A DNA stretch of 64,000 nucleotides, from the NCBI RefSeq assembly GCF_001435095.1, contig NZ_AZFC01000035.1, positions 373,006 to 437,005 of the forward strand, given 5' to 3'. Position 1 is the first letter of the stretch; each line of letters opens with the position of its first letter. Of this stretch, positions 36,733 through 45,372 are shown one piece after another. The notes beneath the pieces are model-generated. The model was not told where the DNA came from. It searched no databases and saw only the letters and a list, made by a program, of their open reading frames with translations. The translations under genes and the position numbers were made by a program. This DNA is from Levilactobacillus spicheri DSM 15429 (GTDB lineage: Bacteria; Bacillota; Bacilli; Lactobacillales; Lactobacillaceae).

Positions 36733-37533
36733 TTGATTACCATTAAATCACCACGTGAAATTGAAAAGATGCAAGAGTCCGGGGCCGTCTTGGCCGGGGT
36801 CCACTTGGGCCTGCGCAAGATCATCAAGCCCGGCATCTCAAGTTGGGAAATCGAAGAGTTTGCCAACAAGTACATCGAAGAACACGGCGCCCGGCCGTCC
36901 GAAAAGGGCTTCGAAGGCTACAAGTACGCCACCTGTGTCAGCGTCAACGACGAAGTAGCCCACGCCATTCCCCGCAAGAACCTGATCTTAAAGAACGGCG
37001 ACATCGTCAAGGTCGACATGACGGTCAACCTCGACGGCTTCGAAAGCGACTCCTGCTGGGCTTACGCCGTCGGCAACATCAGTCCGGAGGCCCAACACCT
37101 GATGGACGTGACCCACAAGGCGCTCTACTTAGGCATCGACCAGGCCGTCGTGGGCAACCGGATTGGGGACATCGGCCACGCCATCCAGGACTACGTGGAG
37201 ACGCAGAACCACATGGGCGACGTGCGGGAACTGATCGGTCACGGCATCGGCCCGACCATGCACGAACAACCCAACGTTCCCCACTACGGTGAAGCCGGCC
37301 ACGGCCTGCGGTTACGGGAAGGCATGACCATCACCATCGAACCGATGGTCAACCTGGGAACCTGGGAGATCAAGTCCAAGCCAACCGCCGACAAGTCGTG
37401 GGAGTACTACGTTTCCGCCGATGGTTCCCTGTCCTGCCAGTACGAGCACACTCTGGTCATCACCAAGGACGGGCCCAAGATTCTGACCTCTCAGGATCCC
37501 GAATTCGACGCGAAGTATCTGCTGAAGTTCTAG
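36733..37533 (+). CDS. map: Type I methionine aminopeptidase
   Basis: This 266-aa enzyme removes the initiator methionine. The five metal ligands lie in the expected stretches: KVDMTVNLDGFESD, GHGIGPTMHEQP, TIEPMV and the final CQYEHTLVIT. It starts at TTG, seven bases after GGAGG. It is 11 bp upstream of menG, so the two are co-transcribed, which is an unusual pairing. Confidence 0.95.
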   Translation: MITIKSPREIEKMQESGAVLAGVHLGLRKIIKPGISSWEIEEFANKYIEEHGARPSEKGFEGYKYATCVSVNDEVAHAIPRKNLILKNGDIVKVDMTVNLDGFESDSCWAYAVGNISPEAQHLMDVTHKALYLGIDQAVVGNRIGDIGHAIQDYVETQNHMGDVRELIGHGIGPTMHEQPNVPHYGEAGHGLRLREGMTITIEPMVNLGTWEIKSKPTADKSWEYYVSADGSLSCQYEHTLVITKDGPKILTSQDPEFDAKYLLKF

Positions 37534-37544
37534 GAGGTCATCAG

Positions 37545-38258
37545 ATGACACTGACCAACCGGACCCCGGAACACACGGTGGCCCAACTCTTTGACCACAT
37601 CGCGCCCCAGTACGACCGCATGAACAGCGTCATCAGCCTGGGGACCCACCGGCTGTGGCGCCGCCAGGTCATGGACCAGATGACGGTCCGGCCCGGCGAC
37701 TTCGCGCTAGACCTGTGCTGTGGCACGGGGGACTGGACGCTGGCGTTGGCCCAAGCGGTCGGCCCCGCGGGAGAGGTCGTGGGCCTCGACCTGAGCCACG
37801 AGATGTTGGCGGTCGCCCAGCAAAAAGTTCGCGCCGCGCACCTGCAGAGTCAGATCACCCTGAAACAGGGGGACGCGATGCACCTGCCCTACCCGGACAA
37901 CACGTTCAACGTGGTCACGATTGGCTTCGGCCTGCGTAACGTTCCGGACGCCCAACAGGTCCTGTCCGAGATGACCCGGGTGGTCAAGCCCGGCGGCCAG
38001 GTCGTCTGCCTCGAGACCTCGCAGCCCACCAACCCGGTGGTCCATGCGGGCTGGCAACTGTACTTCGGCCACGTGGTCCCGTTGATGGGCCGCGTCGTCG
38101 CCCACCATTACCGGGCGTACGACTACCTGCAACGGACGACCCACCAATTCGTGTCGGCCGAACAGCTGGCGGTGATGTTCACCGCCGCGGGCCTACACCA
38201 CGTCCACTACCGGCGCTTCAATCTCGGCGCCGCCGCGGTGCATTTCGGCACCAAATAA
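37545..38258 (+). CDS. menG: Demethylmenaquinone/ubiquinone C-methyltransferase family protein
   Basis: This 237-aa UbiE/MenG protein has AQLFDHIAPQYDRMNSVIS at the N-terminus, the SAM motif LDLCCGTGDWTLALA and VTIGFGLRNVPD. It would add the last methyl group to menaquinone, which implies partial quinone-based respiration. AGGAGG precedes the ATG at 37545. The fermentative host may use imported precursors; no other men genes are in the window. Confidence 0.9.
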   Translation: MTLTNRTPEHTVAQLFDHIAPQYDRMNSVISLGTHRLWRRQVMDQMTVRPGDFALDLCCGTGDWTLALAQAVGPAGEVVGLDLSHEMLAVAQQKVRAAHLQSQITLKQGDAMHLPYPDNTFNVVTIGFGLRNVPDAQQVLSEMTRVVKPGGQVVCLETSQPTNPVVHAGWQLYFGHVVPLMGRVVAHHYRAYDYLQRTTHQFVSAEQLAVMFTAAGLHHVHYRRFNLGAAAVHFGTK

Positions 38259-38275
38259 CGCACTGACTACATGCA

Positions 38276-38320
38276 AAGGGCCTCGCCACAATCGTTGAAT
38301 TGATTGTGACGAGGCCCTTT
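38276..38320 (+). terminator. Terminator of map-menG
   Basis: AAAGGGCCTCG and CGAGGCCCTTT form a long stem extended by CACAATC/GATTGTG and followed by T. Confidence 0.9.
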
Positions 38321-38350
38321 TATCTTATTGTGGGTTGAGTTCAGCGCTCC

Positions 38351-38488
38351 CGGGCAAGCCAAAATGGGCTGGAACGGGGTGGACACCGATTTGAGCCCTA
38401 AAAGCAGGTCTCAAATACGGGTCTTTGCCTAAGCCGGCCCAGAACGCCGACTAAGGCAAATTTCACCCCTGAGCCATTTTGACTTGCC
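38351..38488 (-). repeat. Structured repeat unit D, copy 2
   Basis: The outer arms GGGCAAGCCAAAATGGGCT and AGCCATTTTGACTTGCCC pair, with changes relative to copy 1 on both arms. Hairpin 2 (38388-38415) and hairpin 1 (38422-38458) are in reverse order, so the unit is inverted. The gene-free stretch 38321-39036 otherwise holds the C unit and a piece of A. Confidence 0.78.
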
Positions 38489-38756
38489 CTCCCGCTTAAC
38501 TGTGATGGCTTTGTCTAAATTAGCGATTCCCCGTTCGTAGACGCAATTGTCCTTAAAAGTCTATGAATAGCGTCTCCTTTGCCAAGGCTTTCGGGAACGT
38601 CCCCTGGTCTCCTCGATTACATGGATAACCAGACAACCGAGAACGTATCCTGCTAATTAATCAAGAACCGATGGCGGGCGTTGATTTGTCGTACTGTCGG
38701 CTTATGTTTTCCGTGATAGGTACGGGAAACATACCGCCACCGTCAAGATTGCTGGA

Positions 38757-38888
38757 GCTCAGCTGGGCCAAGACCGTGAAATTGTGGTTGGCCAGCGTTT
38801 TTTGCTGGCTTACCACAAGGCCGAGCTTGTAGACCCGTGATTTTCGGGGCTTCAAGTCGTGCCAACGGTCGTCACGGCCCAGCTGAGC
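38757..38888 (+). repeat. Structured repeat unit C, complete copy
   Basis: The outer arms GCTCAGCTGGGCC and GGCCCAGCTGAGC are exact complements. Hairpin 1 lies at 38784-38816 and hairpin 2 at 38826-38856, with AAGGCCGAGCT and AGTCGTGCC. From 38947 to about 39005 a fragment of unit A with its terminal repeat (CTTGCTCGCCGGCGTGGAGC) follows. Confidence 0.8.
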
Positions 38889-39036
38889 GGAAGCAATCGA
38901 CAGCTACCACTGATTTCGATGAACACTATGTATAACTGATAGCTGCCTTGGCGAAGCTTCAGAATCGTGCCCACCACGGTCGGCTTGCTCGCCGGCGTGG
39001 AGCGCCTGCTTCGTCAGTCCGCCAGGCCCTACCGAC

Positions 39037-39906
39037 CTAGTCCGTCGGGTAGCGGTCCAAGCCCGCTAGTTCATCCGCAATCAGCAACTGGACCCGGTGG
39101 TTGCCGTTCAACCGGGCAAAGGCCGCGGCGTCCCGGAACTCGGCGCGGATCTCATCCAGGTCGCCGCGCTGGGCCAACAGGTTCAGCGCGTGGCGGTAAG
39201 TGATCCGCGCCAGGTAATAGGTCACGTGATACCGCGCACAGATCTGAAAGCCGTAGCTGAGCAGGTCGTCGCTGACCGTGAACTCCTGGCGCCGACTGTA
39301 GTACTCGGCCGTGTAATAGACCACGTTCAGGGCCCGCCAGATCACGTAGCGGTTGCGAAAGGTCAGCTGGCGAATCGCGCCGGCCACCTGGTTGAAGTAG
39401 GCCTCGGCCCGGTCGGCCTCCCCCGCCTGATCGTAGGCGATCCCAGTGCCCGCGTAGGCCAGTACCGAAAACATGGTGTGGTGGCCCGCATCCAAGCGCT
39501 CTAAGATTTGCGCGAAATCGGCCAACGCCCGAGTCAGGTCGCCGCCGCCCAGGGCCGTGGCGTACCCCCGGAGAAAGTAGTAACGCATCTGAAACCGGGC
39601 GGTGTCCGTCGGGGACTCACCCAGTTCGGCCAACTCCCGCAGCATCTCGGGATACCGTTCCTGCAACAGGTGGTTTTCGACCGAGTCCAGTACCGCCTGC
39701 CGATCGGAGTTTCCCTGGTCGACGGGGAACAACTCGTTGAGCGTCAAGCCCAGCCGGTCACACAGCTTGAGGAGAATGCGAAAAGACGGGACCTTGCCGT
39801 TCCGTTCGAACTTGCTCAGCGTGGCCTGGGTGCAGATGCCCTGGGCCAGCTCCGCTTGTGAGAAGTGCATGCGTTTGCGTTTTTCAATAAAGACTTCAAT
39901 ATTCAC
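39037..39906 (-). CDS. Rgg/GadR/MutR family transcriptional regulator
   Basis: The 289-aa protein has a Cro/C1-type helix-turn-helix (FSQAELAQGICTQATLSKFE, about residues 15-36) and a helical repeat C-terminal region. Proteins of this type often bind secreted short hydrophobic peptides. I found no convincing SHP-type peptide gene beside it, but such genes are very short. It lies 16 bp after a DNA glycosylase gene and may share its transcript. Confidence 0.82.
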   Translation of the reverse strand: MNIEVFIEKRKRMHFSQAELAQGICTQATLSKFERNGKVPSFRILLKLCDRLGLTLNELFPVDQGNSDRQAVLDSVENHLLQERYPEMLRELAELGESPTDTARFQMRYYFLRGYATALGGGDLTRALADFAQILERLDAGHHTMFSVLAYAGTGIAYDQAGEADRAEAYFNQVAGAIRQLTFRNRYVIWRALNVVYYTAEYYSRRQEFTVSDDLLSYGFQICARYHVTYYLARITYRHALNLLAQRGDLDEIRAEFRDAAAFARLNGNHRVQLLIADELAGLDRYPTD

Positions 39907-39922
39907 GTGATGTCGTCATCCT

Positions 39923-40567
39923 TTAATCTATTTTTGCCGGCGCGACCCAGCCATGATTGACCCGGTCCCAGTCGCGCTTGCGGCTCGCGGACACGTACGG
40001 GTTCCCGGCGACCACGTACCGAAGGGGCCGGTCGTGCCAGCTGCCATCGCTGACCCCGACCCGGGCCGTCGCCACGACCTGCCGCGGCTGGCGGGTCGCG
40101 GTCGGCGTGATGGTCAGGTTCTGCGCCCCCAGCATCGTCCGGTTCAGCGCCTTGGACTGGAGCCCCAGCGCGGCGGTCAGCTTGCCGGGGCCGTTGGTGA
40201 TCTCCGGCACGGCCTTATCGCGGTGCTGGCGCATCAGGTCCAGGCCTTGATGGGGTTCGATGCCCCGAATCAGGATTCCTTGCGGCGTCCCGGCGGCCTG
40301 GGTCGCCACGTCGAGCATGTAGTAGCCCCGCAGGACGTAGATGTAAATGGTCCCGGGCGCGTCGTACAGGGCTGCGTTCGCCGCCGTGTGTCGCCCGTTG
40401 AACGCGTGCGCCGCGGTATCCTGCTCCCCCAGGTAGGCCTCGGCCTCGACGATCCAGCCGCTCATGGTGCCGGCGGGCGTGGTGTAGATCAGCTCGTGCC
40501 CCAGCAGGTCGCGGGTAATTTCTTCGGTGGGACGTCCGGTATAGAACGCCCCGAGTGTGGTGGTCAT
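39923..40567 (-). CDS. DNA-3-methyladenine glycosylase (AAG/Mpg family)
   Basis: This 214-aa protein removes alkylated purines from DNA. The family signatures LLGHELIY, WIVEAEAYLGEQDTAAHAF (catalytic Glu) and GPGKLTAALGL are intact. The start at 40567 has GAGGAAA upstream; a longer frame begins at 40588. It is co-oriented with the Rgg gene 16 bp downstream. Confidence 0.92.
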   Translation of the reverse strand: MTTTLGAFYTGRPTEEITRDLLGHELIYTTPAGTMSGWIVEAEAYLGEQDTAAHAFNGRHTAANAALYDAPGTIYIYVLRGYYMLDVATQAAGTPQGILIRGIEPHQGLDLMRQHRDKAVPEITNGPGKLTAALGLQSKALNRTMLGAQNLTITPTATRQPRQVVATARVGVSDGSWHDRPLRYVVAGNPYVSASRKRDWDRVNHGWVAPAKID

Positions 40568-40638
40568 GATTCTTTTCCTCGCTTTCATTTCCCTGACGAA
40601 AAACTCCTGCTAGAATGGGGGCAGGAGATGATTTTCTA

Positions 40639-41040
40639 ATGGCATTAAAACTTGAACGTATCTATACCAAGCCCGCCGACCTCAGCGGTTACCGCGTCTT
40701 GGTCGACCGCCTCTGGCCCCGCGGGATCTCGAAGGTCAACGCCCACCTCGACACCTGGGAAAAGGCCATGGGGCCCACAACCGACCTGCGCAAGTGGTTC
40801 AACCACGAACCCGCTAAGTACCCCGAATTTAAGACCCGGTACCTGGCCGAGATCAAGGCCAATCCGGCCCTGCCCGACTTTCTTGCCCTGCTGACGGCGC
40901 AGCTCCCGACCCAGGACGTCATTTTACTGTTCGGCGCCAAGGACGAGACCCATAATCAGGCCGTGGTGCTCAAAGACTTTCTGTTGACGGCGCTGGCAGA
41001 CCGAGTACCTGCCGCACGGTTGCAAGACTCAGCTGAGTAG
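40639..41040 (+). CDS. DUF488 family protein
   Basis: This 133-aa DUF488 protein has the characteristic YTKPADLSGYRVLVDRLWPR and WFNHEPAKYPEF motifs. Its biochemical role is unknown. The 3' end overlaps the convergent HAD gene by 71 bp, so the coding regions share sequence at their ends. GGAG lies upstream of the ATG. Confidence 0.85.
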   Translation: MALKLERIYTKPADLSGYRVLVDRLWPRGISKVNAHLDTWEKAMGPTTDLRKWFNHEPAKYPEFKTRYLAEIKANPALPDFLALLTAQLPTQDVILLFGAKDETHNQAVVLKDFLLTALADRVPAARLQDSAE

Positions 41041-41662
41041 TACTGCCCAGCTGGGCCGCCACGCCGGGCAACGGTTGGCGACTGATGCCGATGGTCACAC
41101 ACCCGGCCGCCGTCGCCGCCTGCACGCCGGTCACCGTGTCCTCGAAGGCCACGCAGTCCGTTGGCGCCTGACCAATCAGCTTAGCCGCCGCCAGGTACAC
41201 GTCAGGGGCCGGTTTACTGGCCGCTAAGCTGTCCGCCGGCACGATGTGGGTAAAGTACTGGGTCAGCTCTAAATGCGCGATCTCGGCCGCGGCGTTGGTC
41301 GAGGCGGAGGCCAGGGCCAGCGGGTAGCCGGCCTGCGTGAGCTCCGCGAGAAATTCGGTAATGCCCGGCAAGCGGTTGGCGGGCGTCATGGCCGCCACGT
41401 ACTGGCGATACAGCGCGTTCTCGTGGTCGGTCAGCGCCCGAAACTCGGGCCCCGTCAACCGGCCCTGTTGGTGAGCCGACGCCAGGATGGTCTGTAGCGA
41501 CGCCTGGCGACTCATTCCCGGCAGCGTTTTGGCCAGGTGGTCGGTCCAGGGAATGGCCAGCTCGGTCGCGACCGTCCGCCACGAGGCCAGGTGATACTGC
41601 CACGAGTCGGCCACCACCCCGTGCAGGTCGAACAAGAATCCTTTGATGGTTTTTGTGGTCAT
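40970..41662 (-). CDS. HAD family phosphatase or phosphomutase, beta-PGM-like, with altered motif 1
   Basis: This 230-aa HAD protein has a helical cap like beta-phosphoglucomutase, with LASASTNAAAEI as motif 2, SKPAPDVYLAAA as motif 3 and FEDTVTGVQAA as motif 4. Motif 1 reads FDLHGVVADS, so the second Asp of DxD, the general acid/base, is replaced by His. That may change or abolish the usual mutase or phosphatase reaction. Its 3' end overlaps DUF488. No sugar-phosphorylase gene adjoins it, so maltose or trehalose metabolism is not supported. Confidence 0.82.
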   Translation of the reverse strand: MTTKTIKGFLFDLHGVVADSWQYHLASWRTVATELAIPWTDHLAKTLPGMSRQASLQTILASAHQQGRLTGPEFRALTDHENALYRQYVAAMTPANRLPGITEFLAELTQAGYPLALASASTNAAAEIAHLELTQYFTHIVPADSLAASKPAPDVYLAAAKLIGQAPTDCVAFEDTVTGVQAATAAGCVTIGISRQPLPGVAAQLGSTTQLSLATVRQVLGLPAPSTESL

Positions 41663-41779
41663 CGTGAGCCCCCCTTAAATGGTTCATCATGCACTCATTA
41701 TACCACCGTCCCCACCCCGCGGGGGACAAAAGGCGGCCGTTGCGGGGGGGACTGGCGGGTCAACGAATCATCACACAAC

Positions 41780-41827
41780 CAAACAGGCAGGCCGTTCTCA
41801 ATTTCTGAGAATGACCTGCCTGTTTTT
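41780..41827. terminator. Bidirectional terminator, AACAGGCAG type
   Basis: AAACAGGCAGG and CCTGCCTGTTT bracket an inner TTCTCA/TGAGAA hairpin. Similar hairpins recur at 56193 and 62138. Confidence 0.85.
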
Positions 41828-41866
41828 GCGCGGATCATGAACCGATCCCCTAACTAGTCGCGTGAC

Positions 41867-42328
41867 TTACCGAATCACGATGACCGACACGTCGGACTTG
41901 CGGGCCAACCGCAACCCGATAGCGCCGGGGTGCCCGTGACTCGCGAATTCCACGTCGGCCCCACACACAATCAGGTCGGGCTCGAAGTCCGGAACAATCT
42001 GTTGCAGGACCACGTCGTCGACGTCCCCGCCCTCACTCACGATGGGCCGCACGTCCTGCACGCCGAATTCCTTGGCTTTCGCCGCGTATTCCTTGACGAT
42101 GCTGTGCAGGTGCGCGCGCTTCTCGTTGAGCTTCGCGGGCATCAGTGATTCGTAGATGCTAATATCGTTGTTTTCCAAAACGGAGGCGATGCCCAATTCG
42201 GCACCGTAATCACGAGCCATCGTTAGCGCGAACCGAAAGGCCCGAGCGGTCGATGGCCGGTCGTCCTCATCAATCGTGATCAATATCCGGTAGAAAAACA
42301 GTGGCCGGTAACTACTTTCGTCTGCCAT
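41867..42328 (-). CDS. Universal stress protein (UspA family)
   Basis: The 153-aa UspA protein starts MADESSYRPLFFYRILITID and ends with GADVEFASHGHPGAIGLRLA and VSVIVIR. It differs from the Usp at 6967 in its charged N-terminus. The start at 42328 has AGGAGGGG eight bases upstream. It is monocistronic. Confidence 0.88.
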   Translation of the reverse strand: MADESSYRPLFFYRILITIDEDDRPSTARAFRFALTMARDYGAELGIASVLENNDISIYESLMPAKLNEKRAHLHSIVKEYAAKAKEFGVQDVRPIVSEGGDVDDVVLQQIVPDFEPDLIVCGADVEFASHGHPGAIGLRLARKSDVSVIVIR

Positions 42329-42557
42329 ATCATAAACCCCTCCTGGAGTTAAAATCATTGCACTTCATTATAACAAGTTCGCCAATCGACGCAACCTTCT
42401 CCCGCCAAATGGGTCCCCGTCTCATGCGTTGTGGGGCGACATCATGACCCCCTCATGTGGCCTGGTCACCCCTCCACTGCGCAACATAGCACCCGCTCGA
42501 CGAAACCGCAACTAATTGCCTTATGGGCGGCGCGGGCGTGGGCGGCGGCCAGGGACT

Positions 42558-42589
42558 AAAAAACGTCCCACCGCGCGGCAGGACGTTTT
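42558..42589 (-). terminator. Terminator of the BCCT gene
   Basis: On the minus strand AAAACGTCC and GGACGTTTT arms enclose GC-rich pairs and are followed by T. Confidence 0.85.
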
Positions 42590-42602
42590 CTCATTTTCAA
42601 AC

Positions 42603-44219
42603 TTAACGGGCGTGGTCCGGTGACAGAATCATCGGTCCGCGCACGGCCCGGGGCAGCTCAACCGTAATCCGCCGCATCACGACGGGCTTGGGAACCACCA
42701 CGGGGGCCACGGCGCGCTCCTTGGCCGTCAACATGTGCCAGATGGAGTGCAACAGTAGCAGGCAGACCAGCATCAGCGGGAAGCCGGCAATCGTCGAGAC
42801 CGTCTGAACCGTCTGGAAGCCGCCGACCATCACAATCCCGAAGGAGAAGAGAATGAAGACGACCACCCAGATCATCCGGTTCCAGCGGCTCGGTTGCTCG
42901 CCGTCGTCCAGGTGCAGGCTGGTAAAGGATGACACGATAAACGCCGAAGACGAAATCGTGGTTGCCAGGAAGATGAAGCACGAGATACAGTACAAGGCTA
43001 AGACAATCATCTTAAACGGCAAGGTCCCGATGACCGTGGCGACCACGGCCGCTTGCCCCTGCGTGTTCAGGATGTGGACCAGGTTAACGGCCCCGGTCCG
43101 TTGGAGCCACAGGGAGTACCCGCCGAAGATGGCGTAGAAACTCATGCAGCCCAAGGCCCCGTACGTCAGCATCCCGACCAAGACCTGCTTGATGGTCCGG
43201 CCCTTCGATATCCGGGCGATAAACAGCCCCATGACGGGCATGTAGGACAACCACCAGCCCCAGTAGAAGATGGTCTCCTGCTGAGCGGTCGACGCCCCAC
43301 CGTTCGGCAAGGTGTTGGTCGACATGGAAATAAACTTCTGAGCCATTAAGCCCAGGCTGTTGGTCTCCGAATTCAAGATGTAGACCGTGGGCCCGATCAC
43401 CAGGATCAGTGCCAACAGGCCTAACGCCGTCCAGATGTGGGCGGCACTCAACCGGTCGATCCCCCCGTTTAACCCGTGGAAGACCGTGACGGCAAAGATG
43501 ATAAATAAAATAATGAACAGTTCGATTTTCAAGGCTAAGTTATCTTGGACCCCCGTCAAGCTGCTCAGGACCTTCGAGATAATGGGAATTTCCATCCCCA
43601 CGGACGACCCGATGCCGCCCATGATCCCGAAGACGACCAAGAAGTCGATGACGCGTCGGGCAATCTGCTTGCCCCGGCTGTCACCCTGCAGACTGGTGAT
43701 GGCGGCGCTGACCCGTTGGACCTTGCCGTGCTTCACGTACAGGACGTACGCAATCGCGATCGTCGCGGGCGCGAACATCATCCAGGCCATGGGACCCCAG
43801 TTGAACTGCCCGTACATGTGCGCCGCACTGTAGGCCGCGGTCGAAAAGGGCTTGAGGCCAAAGGCAGGGTGCTGCAGGTAGCGCAACGGGTCAACGATGG
43901 ACAGCATTAAGATACTGGCATCGATCGCCGTGGCAAAGACCATGCTCCCCCACTGAAAGCTGCTGTAGTGGGGTTTGTCGTTGGGACCGCCCAACTTCAC
44001 TTTACCAAACTTACCAAAAGCGAGATACATAAAGAACAGAAAGTTGATAACGTAGACCAACAGGTAAGCCCATGACATCTGGGTATCAATCCAGTTGAGA
44101 ATGGTGCTTAACAGGCTCTGGAGCTGGTCGCCACCCACGATAAACACGATGGATGCGATCAGGAACAGCACGAAAGTTGGCACGAAGACTAACTTATCAA
44201 TATTTTTACGCGCTAAAAT
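42603..44219 (-). CDS. BCCT family betaine/choline/carnitine transporter, apparent ATT start
   Basis: This protein of about 538 aa has twelve membrane segments and family stretches such as FYWGWWLSYMPVMGLFIARIS. It should import glycine betaine, choline or carnitine for osmoprotection. GAGGAGG lies seven bases before an ATT, and the ATT-initiated frame reads (I)LARKNIDKLVFVPTF, which is what BCCT N-termini look like. The first conventional codon (GTG, 44183) would remove this conserved part and lacks a ribosome site. The upstream leader carries a terminator-like hairpin. Confidence 0.85.
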   Translation of the reverse strand: MLARKNIDKLVFVPTFVLFLIASIVFIVGGDQLQSLLSTILNWIDTQMSWAYLLVYVINFLFFMYLAFGKFGKVKLGGPNDKPHYSSFQWGSMVFATAIDASILMLSIVDPLRYLQHPAFGLKPFSTAAYSAAHMYGQFNWGPMAWMMFAPATIAIAYVLYVKHGKVQRVSAAITSLQGDSRGKQIARRVIDFLVVFGIMGGIGSSVGMEIPIISKVLSSLTGVQDNLALKIELFIILFIIFAVTVFHGLNGGIDRLSAAHIWTALGLLALILVIGPTVYILNSETNSLGLMAQKFISMSTNTLPNGGASTAQQETIFYWGWWLSYMPVMGLFIARISKGRTIKQVLVGMLTYGALGCMSFYAIFGGYSLWLQRTGAVNLVHILNTQGQAAVVATVIGTLPFKMIVLALYCISCFIFLATTISSSAFIVSSFTSLHLDDGEQPSRWNRMIWVVVFILFSFGIVMVGGFQTVQTVSTIAGFPLMLVCLLLLHSIWHMLTAKERAVAPVVVPKPVVMRRITVELPRAVRGPMILSPDHAR

Positions 44220-44285
44220 AGAAAATCCTCCTCATTTGATTCCTGAAAAATGGTTCTTCAGCGGACGTCACGCCCCAAGATACAC

Positions 44286-44372
44286 AAAAAGCGCCGAACA
44301 CGGGTTGTCCCACGAAGTCCAGCGCTAACCGGTTAACAGCCAACAATGGCTGCGTTCCTGCGAAGCAATATC
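44286..44372 (-). promoter_or_regulatory. BCCT leader with attenuator-like terminator
   Basis: After a TATAAT box (44381-44386, minus strand) the leader contains CAGCC/GGCTG and AACCGGTT palindromes. A hairpin with GCGCTGGAC and GTTCGGCGC arms and a TTTTT tail (44286-44326) follows. The terminator lies between the promoter and the coding region, so read-through must be regulated or partial. I cannot match it to a known riboswitch. Confidence 0.5.
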
Positions 44373-44518
44373 CACGTTTAATTATACGCGGCTTGGTTAA
44401 TTAGTAAAATCTTGCGGATAAATAAGAAATTTCTTTTTGAAAATAAACCGTTTTCATAGCCCATCATGATAGGAATCTAAGAATTAGATGAGAATTTCGA
44501 TTGGCCACAATCGACCCC

Positions 44519-45127
44519 CTATTTCTGGGGAATCTGGGGCCATTGTTGGCGGGCCTGGGCATCCCCGTCCGGACCGTTATCGATGGTCTTGATCACCCGG
44601 GCCGGGTTGCCGGCGATCACGACGTTGTCGCCGAAGGACTTGGTCACCACGGACCCGGCGCCGACGACCACGTTATTGCCCAGCGTGACGCCGGGCAGAA
44701 TCGTGACCCGGCCACCCAGCCAGGCGTTATCGCCGATGGTGATGGGCGCGCCCATTTCCACGTCGGCCACCCGGGCCAGCGCATTCAACGGGTGCACCGG
44801 CGTGTACAGGCCGATGTTCGGGCCGAAGTAGCAGTGGGCCCCGATCGTGATGGGACACGTGTCCAGGAAGGTCATATCGTAGTTGCCGTAAAAGTGGTCG
44901 CCGATGTGGATGTTCCACCCGTAGTCGAACTTGAAGCCGGCCTCGACGAAGAAGTCGTCCCCGGTATCTGTGATCAGTTCCCGGTAGCCGCCGTTGCGCT
45001 GCGCGTTATCGTCCAGCTGGTTCACGGCCCGTAACTGCTTGCGGACCGCCACGCGTCGGTCGATCAGCGCCTTGTCAAATTGATCGTAGGGCTGACCCGC
45101 CGACATCTTTTCCCGTTCTGTTGCCAT
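44519..45127 (-). CDS. Maltose O-acetyltransferase-like protein
   Basis: This 202-aa left-handed beta-helix acetyltransferase has the Maa/LacA N-terminal domain ([19 protein letters not shown]). Hexapeptide repeats include [20 protein letters not shown] and the catalytic His of YTPVHPLN. It would transfer acetyl from acetyl-CoA to sugars. The start at 45127 has GAGGAG upstream; the frame to 45154 has no separate site. Confidence 0.9.
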   Translation of the reverse strand: MATEREKMSAGQPYDQFDKALIDRRVAVRKQLRAVNQLDDNAQRNGGYRELITDTGDDFFVEAGFKFDYGWNIHIGDHFYGNYDMTFLDTCPITIGAHCYFGPNIGLYTPVHPLNALARVADVEMGAPITIGDNAWLGGRVTILPGVTLGNNVVVGAGSVVTKSFGDNVVIAGNPARVIKTIDNGPDGDAQARQQWPQIPQK

Positions 45128-45197
45128 ATCAATTATCACTCCTCTGCTCCCCATGATACCACTTTCCCGTCCGGACCTCTGGCGCTAAGAGTGGGAC

Positions 45198-45294
45198 AAA
45201 AGGCGGTTAGCTGGCGAGCATTAACGTCGTAAGCCGGACAATCCTGAACTTGGATTGTTTGGCTTACGGGGTTAAGCGGAACCAGCTGCCTTTT
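45198..45294. repeat. Long imperfect hairpin repeat (family E)
   Basis: The 97-bp stretch folds on itself. AAAAGGC, AGCTGG, TTAAC and CGTAAGCC on the left pair in order with CGTAAGCC, TTAAC, AGCTGG and AAAAGGC complements on the right, around a GGACAATCC-type tip. It is flanked by GGGACAAAAG (45194) and, in the terminator, CTTTTGTCCC (45343). A partial copy lies at 12844-12905. Confidence 0.65.
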
Positions 45295-45330
45295 GGTGCA
45301 CGTTTCGCCACCAACTATTCGGAGAAAATA

Positions 45331-45357
45331 AAAAGCCCGAGACTTTTGTCCCAGGCT
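45331..45357 (-). terminator. Terminator of the RNase H1-VOC unit
   Basis: On the minus strand AGCCTGGGAC and GTCTCGGGCT arms with a four-base loop are followed by TTTTTA. Confidence 0.75.
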
Positions 45358-45372
45358 CGTTGCGTATTGCTT

